Assembly (NCBI RefSeq): GCF_019039215.1
Contig: NZ_JAHNZZ010000001.1
Location: 358,159-422,158, forward strand
DNA: 64,000 nt
Direction: 5' to 3'
From: Bacillus sp. FJAT-29790
Lineage (GTDB): Bacteria; Bacillota; Bacilli; Bacillales; Cytobacillaceae
Each line of letters begins with the position of its first letter. Position 1 is the first letter of the stretch. The translations under genes were made by a program, and so were the position numbers. This document shows, one piece after another, positions 57,038 through 64,000 of this stretch. The notes under the pieces are model-generated. The model did no database searches, had not been told where the DNA came from, and saw only the letters and a program-made list of their open reading frames with translations.

Positions 57038-59712
57038 AATTTCATGAAATGAATACAAAAGAGGTTGAGCAGGCCCTGAATACAGATGTGCAGGCAGGTT
57101 TAACTGAAGATGATGTAAAAAAACGCAGAAAACAATATGGCTATAATGAGCTGGAAGAAGGAGAAAAGCAATCGGCTTTACTCTTATTTTTTAGTCAATT
57201 TAAAGATTTCATGGTCCTTGTCTTATTAGCGGCAACCCTTCTATCAGGGTTGCTTGGTGAATACATTGATGCTGTTGCGATTATCGCAATTGTGATTATT
57301 AACGGTTTACTCGGCTTTTTTCAAGAAAGAAAAGCTGAAAGATCCTTACATGCCTTAAAAGAACTTTCTGCACCGCAAGTAAGTGTTTTAAGAGATGGAG
57401 AATGGACAAAAATCCCCTCTAAAGAAGTGGTTGTCGGAGACCTGCTTAAATTCACAAGCGGGGACCGGATTGGTGCCGATGTAAGAATCATCGAATCAAA
57501 TAGTCTTGAGGTGGAAGAGTCAGCGTTAACAGGTGAATCATTGCCTGTTCAAAAAACAACCGGCTCATTAAAAACAGGAAACATCGGCATTGGCGACATG
57601 GAAAATATGGCATTTATGAGTACGTTAGTAACCCGGGGCAGCGGAATGGGTGTCGTAGTTGCAATTGGGATGAAGACAGCGATGGGACAAATCGCCGATT
57701 TATTGCAAAATGCTGAAACAATGACCACTCCTTTACAACGCAGACTAGAGCAATTGGGGAAAATTCTCATTTCGGCTGCATTGTTATTAACGATCTTAGT
57801 AGTTGTTGTAGGTGTGCTTCAAGGCCATGATATGTATACGATGTTCCTTGCAGGCGTTTCCTTAGCGGTTGCCGCGATCCCGGAAGGATTGCCAGCCATC
57901 GTAACTGTCGCTTTGTCTCTTGGTGTCCAAAGAATGATCAAGAAAAAAGCGATTGTTCGTAAGCTGCCTGCGGTTGAAACGCTTGGCTGTGCGTCCGTTA
58001 TTTGTTCGGACAAAACGGGCACGATGACGCAAAATAAAATGACTGTCACGCATATTTGGAGCGGTGGCAATGAGTGGCAGGTAGACGGGATTGGCTATGA
58101 ACCGCAAGGTAATTTTTATCAAAATAATAATCGATTCGAACCTTCAAATGATAAGGCCCTACAGCAGCTGCTTATGTTTGGGATGCTTTGCAACCATGCA
58201 GAGGTAAAACAAAAAAACAGCGAATTTATTATAGATGGGGATCCAACAGAAGGTGCTCTCCTTGTTGCCGCAATGAAAGCCGGCTTTAAACGCAACAGCC
58301 TTCTGAATAAATATCAAATCATTAATGAATTCCCATTTGATTCTGCCAGAAAAATGATGAGTGTCGTCGTCAAGGATCAACATGGGAAGCAATTTATTGT
58401 CACGAAAGGGGCGCCAGATGTTTTAGCAGGCGTTTGCTCATCGATTCTATGGGATGGAAGGCGGCAAATATTATCACGAGAAATGGCGGGGCATATTCAA
58501 GGAGCCATTGAGGATCTAGCCTCCCAAGCTTTAAGAACAATTGCGATTGGTTTTAAAGAAATACCCGCTAAAACCTTTCTATTAGATGAAAAAGAGGCGG
58601 AAAAGGGGCTAACGTTCATTGGTCTTCAAGGAATGATAGATCCTCCTCGACCTGAAGTGAAGGAAGCTGTAAAAGAATGTAAAGAGGCTGGAATCAAAAC
58701 AATCATGATTACAGGTGATCATGTTATAACAGCAAAAGCAATTGCGAAGCAGCTGGGGATCTTAACAAGTACATCTAAAGTATTGGATGGAAAAGCTCTT
58801 TCCGAAATGCAAGTTGATGACCTTGAAGAGGTTGTAGACGATGTATCTGTTTTTGCTCGTGTTTCTCCCGAGGATAAATTAAAAATTGTGAAAGCTTTGC
58901 AAAATAAAGGTCATATCGTGGCAATGACCGGGGACGGAGTGAATGATGCCCCGGCGATCAAAGCTGCAGATATTGGCGTAGCGATGGGCATTACAGGAAC
59001 GGATGTTGCTAAAGAAGCTTCAGCTCTCGTCCTCCTTGATGATAATTTTGCTACGATTAAATCAGCTATCACTGAAGGCAGAAATATTTACGAGAATATT
59101 AGAAAGTTTATTAGATATTTGCTTGCATCCAATGTTGGTGAAATTCTCGTGATGCTATTTGCGATGCTGCTTGGCATGCCTCTTCCATTAGTTCCGATCC
59201 AAATCCTCTGGGTAAATCTCGTAACTGACGGATTACCTGCCATGGCCCTAGGACTTGATCAGCCTGAGGAAGATGTTATGAAACGGAAGCCAAGGAGTCC
59301 AAAGGAGGGCGTATTTGCAAGGGGACTTGGCTGGAAGGTTGTTTCGAGAGGATTTTTAATCGGATTAGTAACTTTGTTAGCGTTTATTTTTGCCTATAAA
59401 GCACATCCGGACGAACTTGTTTACGCGCAAACTGTCGCTTTTTCTACTTTAGTAATGGCTCAGCTTATCCATGTGTTTGATTGCCGCAGTGAGAAGTCAG
59501 TTTTTGCAAGAAACCCTTTCGGAAACAAGTATTTAGTTTGGGCGGTCATTTCGTCTTTACTGTTATTGTTTGTTGTTATTTATTATCAGCCGCTTCAGCC
59601 AATTTTCCATACGGTGCCGGTTGAATTACATGACTGGTTTATGATAACAGGTTTTGCGTCCGTGCCAACTTTTTTACTTGCAGGTTCATTTTTGGCAAGA
59701 AAAAGAAAATAA
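57034..59712 (+). CDS. Calcium-transporting P-type ATPase (PMR1/SERCA type)
   Basis: This membrane pump probably exports Ca2+. The 892 residues show the actuator motif LTGESLPV near 167, PEGLPAIVTVALSLGVQRM (TM4 ion site), the phosphorylation site CSDKTGTMTQNK with Asp326, and the hinge TGDGVNDAPAIKAADIG near 632. There are ten predicted membrane helices. In B. subtilis the orthologue YloB is a sporulation-linked Ca2+ ATPase in the same place. The start shares bases with a three-codon frame. Confidence 0.95.
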   Translation: MKFHEMNTKEVEQALNTDVQAGLTEDDVKKRRKQYGYNELEEGEKQSALLLFFSQFKDFMVLVLLAATLLSGLLGEYIDAVAIIAIVIINGLLGFFQERKAERSLHALKELSAPQVSVLRDGEWTKIPSKEVVVGDLLKFTSGDRIGADVRIIESNSLEVEESALTGESLPVQKTTGSLKTGNIGIGDMENMAFMSTLVTRGSGMGVVVAIGMKTAMGQIADLLQNAETMTTPLQRRLEQLGKILISAALLLTILVVVVGVLQGHDMYTMFLAGVSLAVAAIPEGLPAIVTVALSLGVQRMIKKKAIVRKLPAVETLGCASVICSDKTGTMTQNKMTVTHIWSGGNEWQVDGIGYEPQGNFYQNNNRFEPSNDKALQQLLMFGMLCNHAEVKQKNSEFIIDGDPTEGALLVAAMKAGFKRNSLLNKYQIINEFPFDSARKMMSVVVKDQHGKQFIVTKGAPDVLAGVCSSILWDGRRQILSREMAGHIQGAIEDLASQALRTIAIGFKEIPAKTFLLDEKEAEKGLTFIGLQGMIDPPRPEVKEAVKECKEAGIKTIMITGDHVITAKAIAKQLGILTSTSKVLDGKALSEMQVDDLEEVVDDVSVFARVSPEDKLKIVKALQNKGHIVAMTGDGVNDAPAIKAADIGVAMGITGTDVAKEASALVLLDDNFATIKSAITEGRNIYENIRKFIRYLLASNVGEILVMLFAMLLGMPLPLVPIQILWVNLVTDGLPAMALGLDQPEEDVMKRKPRSPKEGVFARGLGWKVVSRGFLIGLVTLLAFIFAYKAHPDELVYAQTVAFSTLVMAQLIHVFDCRSEKSVFARNPFGNKYLVWAVISSLLLLFVVIYYQPLQPIFHTVPVELHDWFMITGFASVPTFLLAGSFLARKRK

Positions 59713-59727
59713 TTTATGGTATAATCC

Positions 59728-59766
59728 AAAAGGTAGTAGAGAAGTGCTCTATTACCTTTTCTTTTT
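59728..59766 (+). terminator. Terminator after the Ca2+ ATPase
   Basis: AAAAGGTAGTAGAG pairs imperfectly with CTCTATTACCTTTT, followed by CTTTTT. Confidence 0.75.
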
Positions 59767-59831
59767 GCATACATTCCCCATCTTTTATGGTAAAATACCA
59801 ACTAATTGCTTATAATGGAATTTTACATATT

Positions 59832-60019
59832 TACTTTATTCAGCAGAAGTCTCTAAACGATATAAGTAGCGAGATAATGCAAATAGGTATCCAATTTAGT
59901 GGGAGTCAAACCCCGTTGAATAAAGTTAAGCCTTCGGCGGATGCCACAGATTTTTTAAAGGAATTTATCGAGCAGGCTCGATAAAAATATGGGCGCAAAT
60001 ACGCCAAGGCGAATTTGAT
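59832..60019 (+). repeat. Family A structured repeat, full copy
   Basis: Runs from ACTTTATTCAGCAGAAGTCT to GGCGCAAATACGCCAAGGCG-AATTTGAT, with the right arm TTGAATAAAGTTAAGCC. Here ATCGAG-CAGG-CTCGAT is a perfect hairpin that is imperfect in the other copies. It ends 45 bases before yicC. Confidence 0.85.
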
Positions 60020-60064
60020 TAATGTGTTGTAAATGACATTTCTTCATGTTAGGGATGTGTTTGG

Positions 60065-60937
60065 ATGGTCGAAAGTATGACTGGGTTTGGCAGTAGTAAA
60101 AAGGAATCTGGATCGTTTTCAGCTTTAGTTGAAATTAGAACGGTGAACCATCGTTTTTCCGAATACCAGATTAGAATGCCAAGGCAGCTTTTACGAATAG
60201 AAGATAAAATGAAAAAAAAGCTTGGTCAATATATTCAAAGAGGAAGAATCGAAGTATATGTAACAGTGGAAGGCGAAGGAATGATGAATCGCCAGATCCG
60301 TGTTGATTGGGCGCTTTTAGATGAATATGTTCAATCCGTCAAGAGAATAAAAGACAAGTATTCTATCCGAAATGAAATGACCTTCCAAGACGTAATGCGA
60401 GAAGAACTTATCGCCATTGAAGAAAAAGAGACCGCTAATGAAGAAATTGAAAGAATTGTCCTTTCTGCTCTTAATGAGGCGTGTGTTCAATTGAAGCAAA
60501 TGCGAATAATGGAGGGTGGAGAGCTCGAAAAAGATGTAAATCATCATCTTAATCGTTTAAGTATGCGGGCTGCTGAATTAAGAGTTTATGCGAAGGAAGT
60601 AGTTCGGCACTATCAAGAACGGCTAACAAAACGAATGACAGATTTTTTGAATGGTCAATTGGATGAAGCGCGGATTCTTACAGAAGTAGCCATTTTTGCA
60701 GATAAAGCAGATATTAACGAAGAGCTGACGAGACTTCAAAGCCACATCAAGCAATTTGTTATCACACTTCAAGGAAAAGAACCGATTGGGAGAAAACTAG
60801 ACTTTTTACTTCAGGAAATGAACCGGGAAGTGAATACAATTGGTTCGAAGGCTAATGATTCAAAAGTAGCATCCGAAGTGGTGGAGATGAAAAGCTTACT
60901 GGAGAAAATGAAAGAACAGGTTCAGAATATAGAATAG
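60065..60937 (+). CDS. yicC: YicC/YloC-family endoribonuclease
   Basis: Members of this family are stress-linked endoribonucleases. The 290 residues begin VESMTGFGSSKKESGSF, with EIRTVNHRFSEYQIRMPRQL in the N-terminal domain and the C-terminal DUF1732 signature (ILTEVAIFADKADINEELTR, EPIGRKLDFLLQEMNREVNT, GSKANDSKVASEVVEMKSLL). Only a weak AGGGATG ribosome site is seen. remA follows in the same order as in B. subtilis. Confidence 0.92.
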   Translation: MVESMTGFGSSKKESGSFSALVEIRTVNHRFSEYQIRMPRQLLRIEDKMKKKLGQYIQRGRIEVYVTVEGEGMMNRQIRVDWALLDEYVQSVKRIKDKYSIRNEMTFQDVMREELIAIEEKETANEEIERIVLSALNEACVQLKQMRIMEGGELEKDVNHHLNRLSMRAAELRVYAKEVVRHYQERLTKRMTDFLNGQLDEARILTEVAIFADKADINEELTRLQSHIKQFVITLQGKEPIGRKLDFLLQEMNREVNTIGSKANDSKVASEVVEMKSLLEKMKEQVQNIE

Positions 60938-61003
60938 CAGGGGCAGTAGTTTAGAATAAGGCTTTCGGGGCCAAAATATATAACTGAAGCTTGGAGGACC
61001 AAG

Positions 61004-61267
61004 ATGTCAATTAAATTAATTAATATTGGCTTTGGCAATATTGTCTCCGCCAATCGAATCATCTCAATTGTCAGTCCCGAATCAGCACCTATAAAAAGAA
61101 TTATCCAGGATGCCCGTGACCGCGGTTCGTTAATTGATGCGACATATGGCAGACGGACAAGGGCTGTCATAGTAATGGACAGTGACCATGTTATCCTTTC
61201 AGCAGTGCAGCCGGAAACGGTGGCACACCGCCTAAATGACAAGGATGAAATTATTGATGAAGGGTAG
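61004..61267 (+). CDS. remA: RemA, DNA-binding regulator of biofilm matrix genes
   Basis: RemA is an arginine-rich ring-forming DNA-binding protein that activates matrix and osmoprotection operons. The 87 residues show [40 protein letters not shown] and [20 protein letters not shown], nearly invariant in the family. GGAGG precedes the ATG. gmk starts 9 bases after the stop. Confidence 0.95.
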   Translation: MSIKLINIGFGNIVSANRIISIVSPESAPIKRIIQDARDRGSLIDATYGRRTRAVIVMDSDHVILSAVQPETVAHRLNDKDEIIDEG

Positions 61268-61891
<624 letters not shown>

Positions 61892-61894
61892 CCG

Positions 61895-62116
61895 ATGCTT
61901 TATCCTTCTATTGACTCATTAATGACAAAAATTGATTCAAAATATTCCCTTGTTTCAGTTGCTGCAAAACGGGCGCGTAAGATGCAAGAAAACGCCAAGC
62001 CACTTATTGATAAATATGTTTCCCATAAGAATGTTGGCAAAGCACTCGAGGAAATCAATGCGGATCATCTTCATTACCGCCTCGGGGAAAAGCAAGGGGA
62101 AGATAAGTACGAATAA
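61895..62116 (+). CDS. rpoZ: RNA polymerase omega subunit
   Basis: Omega helps assemble RNA polymerase by holding the beta-prime subunit. The 73 residues show [29 protein letters not shown] and VGKALEEI, the conserved core. GGAGG is about 11 bases before the ATG. A terminator follows, so gmk-rpoZ and upstream genes likely form one unit. Confidence 0.95.
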   Translation: MLYPSIDSLMTKIDSKYSLVSVAAKRARKMQENAKPLIDKYVSHKNVGKALEEINADHLHYRLGEKQGEDKYE

Positions 62117-62120
62117 ACCA

Positions 62121-62154
62121 AAAATAACAACCTTTAAACAGGTTGTTATTTTTG
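62121..62154 (+). terminator. Terminator after rpoZ
   Basis: AAAATAACAACCT pairs with AGGTTGTTATTTTT. Perfect stem, good T-run. Confidence 0.88.
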
Positions 62155-62242
62155 TTTTCATTTCCAGTTTTAATAGATGAAATAATAATATTCTTCTTGC
62201 ATAATAAAAGATATAATTTCAGAAATGGATGGGGGTCCAATG

Positions 62243-63451
62243 ATGCTGAACGGGAAAAAAATACTATTATGTGTGACAGGTGGAATTGCTGTATATAAAG
62301 CAGCGGCGTTAACAAGTAAGCTTACCCAGGCCGGAGCAGATGTGAAGGTGATTTTAAGTGAATCTGCAGGGGAATTTGTTACTCCTTTAACTTTTCAGGC
62401 TTTGTCTAGGAATGATGTGTATACTGATACATTTGATGAAAAAGATTCAAAAGTGATTGCCCATATTGACCTCGCGGATTGGGCTGATTTAATTTTAATT
62501 GCACCTGCTACCGCCAATGTGATCGGGAAGCTTGCGAACGGAATTGCTGACAATATGATCACAACGACACTATTGGCTGCTACAGGACCTATTTGGATCG
62601 CCCCAGCAATGAATGTCCATATGTACAGCCATCCGGCTGTTCTTAAAAACATCGAAACACTTCATGGCTTCGGTTATCAATTTATTGAACCTGGGGAAGG
62701 ATATCTTGCCTGCGGATATGTTGGGAAAGGCCGTCTTGAGGAGCCAGAAAAAATAACGGAAAATATTGCGGGTTTTTTTAGCCATAGCGGTCCGGAATTA
62801 TCAGGAAAAAAGGTAGTCATTACTGCCGGCCCAACGAGAGAAAAAATTGACCCTGTCAGATATATTACGAATCATTCTTCAGGGAAAATGGGCTATTCCA
62901 TTGCGGAGGAAGCGACGCGGAAAGGAGCTGAAGTGATTCTTATTTCAGGTCCGGTTTCTTTGCCGCCGCCTGCGGGAGTCCGTCTCATAAAAGTTGAAAG
63001 TGCAGAAGATATGTACAATGCGGTCATGAAGGAATACACGACAGCTGATATCGTCATTAAAACAGCAGCTGTTGCTGATTACCGGCCGAAAGTAAGTTAC
63101 AGCCATAAGGTGAAAAAACAGCCTGGTGAAGAAGTTTTAGAGCTTGAAAGAACGAAAGACATTTTATATGAACTCGGCAAGAGCAAGAAAGAGCAAATCT
63201 TAATTGGTTTTGCAGCTGAAACGGATCATGTCGCTGAGTATGCGAAAGGAAAGCTAATCAAAAAAAATGCCGATATGATTGTCGCTAACAATGTGGGAAC
63301 AGCTGGCGCTGGATTCGGAACTGATACGAATATCGTTACATTTTTCAAACGTGATGGAACTTCAGTGGAACTGCCGCTAATGTCAAAAAAGGCAGTTGCT
63401 TTGAAAATACTTGAAGAAGCTTTTCAATTGTTAAGGGATGAAACAAAATGA
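62243..63451 (+). CDS. coaBC: CoaBC, phosphopantothenoylcysteine synthase/decarboxylase
   Basis: This bifunctional enzyme makes 4'-phosphopantetheine from phosphopantothenate in coenzyme A synthesis. The 402 residues have the flavin-dependent decarboxylase half (LCVTGGIAVYKAAAL, the His in AHIDLADWADLILIAPATAN, PAMNVHMY and the active-site Cys in GYLACGYVGKGRLEEP) and the synthetase half (VITAGPTREKIDPVRYITN, KTAAVADYRPK). The third ATG is 7 bases from GGGGG and gives the conserved MLNGKK start. Its stop overlaps the priA ATG. Confidence 0.95.
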   Translation: MLNGKKILLCVTGGIAVYKAAALTSKLTQAGADVKVILSESAGEFVTPLTFQALSRNDVYTDTFDEKDSKVIAHIDLADWADLILIAPATANVIGKLANGIADNMITTTLLAATGPIWIAPAMNVHMYSHPAVLKNIETLHGFGYQFIEPGEGYLACGYVGKGRLEEPEKITENIAGFFSHSGPELSGKKVVITAGPTREKIDPVRYITNHSSGKMGYSIAEEATRKGAEVILISGPVSLPPPAGVRLIKVESAEDMYNAVMKEYTTADIVIKTAAVADYRPKVSYSHKVKKQPGEEVLELERTKDILYELGKSKKEQILIGFAAETDHVAEYAKGKLIKKNADMIVANNVGTAGAGFGTDTNIVTFFKRDGTSVELPLMSKKAVALKILEEAFQLLRDETK

Positions 63452-64000
63452 ACATTGCCAGTATTATTGTAGATGTACCGGCGAAGCAAACGGACCGGGC
63501 ATTTGATTACTTAATCCCAGATCATTTAATCGGTGTGATCGAACCGGGCATGAGGGTGGTTGTGCCATTTGGACCAAGGAAAATTCAGGGGTTTGTAACA
63601 GCGCTAAAAGACAAATCAGATTTTGCTAAATTAAAAGAGCTAATTGAACCAATGGATTTAACGCCAGTGCTGAATCAGGAGCTTCTTTCCCTAGGGAACT
63701 GGCTGACAGAAAAAACACTCTGCTATAAAATCTCTGCCTTCCAAGTCATGCTTCCTGCTGCTCTAAAGGCGAAATATGAAAAAAAACTTAAATTAACCGG
63801 GATTGTGAATGAAGGGGAAATGCCTGCTGAGATTCAAAGGATGTTCGAAAATCAAGACCTCATTTCCTGGGAAGAAGCGGTGAAGATGGGTTCGATTTCC
63901 CTTTTGCAAAAGGAAACGGCTAAAGGGAGCATCGAAATCATTTATGATGTAAAAGAGCGGGTGAAAAAGAAAAAACTAAAACATATTTTTTTAAATATGA
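63448..64000 (+). CDS. priA: PriA, primosomal helicase (5' part, cut by window end)
   Basis: PriA restarts collapsed replication forks. The visible 184 residues begin MNIASIIVDVPAKQTDRAFD and include the N-terminal 3'-DNA-binding domain (YLIPDHLIGVIEPGMRVVVP, FGPRKIQGFVTAL, LTEKTLCYKISAFQVMLPAA). Helicase motifs lie beyond the window. The ATG overlaps the coaBC stop (ATGA), as in related genomes. Confidence 0.95.
   Translation, partial: MNIASIIVDVPAKQTDRAFDYLIPDHLIGVIEPGMRVVVPFGPRKIQGFVTALKDKSDFAKLKELIEPMDLTPVLNQELLSLGNWLTEKTLCYKISAFQVMLPAALKAKYEKKLKLTGIVNEGEMPAEIQRMFENQDLISWEEAVKMGSISLLQKETAKGSIEIIYDVKERVKKKKLKHIFLNM

Noticed and set aside
59716-59724. Extended -10 TGGTATAAT after the Ca2+ ATPase
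   Set aside because: It is followed within a few bases by the gene's own terminator, so a productive promoter is unlikely.

Overview
This 64 kb window is a chromosomal segment of an endospore-forming Bacillaceae bacterium. The evidence is gene content and order (mraZ-rsmH-ftsL-pbpB-spoVD-murE-mraY-murD-spoVE-murG-murB-divIB-ylxW-ylxX-sbp-ftsA-ftsZ, then spoIIGA-sigE-sigG, ylmC to ylmH, divIVA, ileS, ylyA, lspA, rluD, the pyr operon, and rqcH to priA), which matches the Bacillus subtilis map closely. Low-GC sequence, strong AGGAGG-type ribosome sites and many TTG starts agree with this. No species can be named from the sequence alone. No tRNA, rRNA, CRISPR array, prophage or intact transposase was seen.

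Layout: 0.2-1.9 kb bshC (bacillithiol). 2.2-22.8 kb is the division and cell-wall (dcw) cluster, with MraZ operator repeats in front and a sigma-H-like promoter before ftsAZ. An unusual gene encoding only a MurF-like N-terminal domain sits between murE and mraY. 22.9-24.2 kb is a flavohemoglobin gene (hmp) on the minus strand with a textbook Fnr-type promoter, placed where B. subtilis has another gene. 24.4-27.3 kb is the sporulation sigma cassette. 27.7-31.8 kb is the ylm/sepF/divIVA division cluster, and 31.8-35.0 kb is ileS behind an isoleucine T-box. 35.1-37.2 kb holds ylyA, lspA and rluD. 37.2-49.4 kb is the complete pyrimidine operon pyrR-P-B-C-carA-carB-K-D-F-E with three PyrR-type attenuators.

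49.4-55.1 kb is an accessory stretch in place of the cysH/sulfate operon that follows pyrE in B. subtilis. It carries a ferredoxin, a Gly/Tyr-rich coat-like gene with an in-frame amber codon, an MhqR-like regulator that seems to start at ATA, its probable target flavin reductase, a thioredoxin-fold protein, rpiA and several gene relics. 55.1-64.0 kb returns to the conserved backbone: rqcH, a Ca2+ P-type ATPase, yicC, remA, gmk, rpoZ, coaBC and the start of priA.

Two families of dispersed repeats punctuate the window. Family A is a structured element of about 190 bp, four long copies and one half copy, all on the plus strand and each placed just before a gene start. Family B is a nested palindrome whose inner module of about 100 bp is present in some copies and cleanly absent in another; one copy lies between the pyr attenuator and pyrR. 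The genes connect peptidoglycan precursor synthesis, divisome assembly, sporulation-specific wall enzymes and sigma factors, and nucleotide supply.
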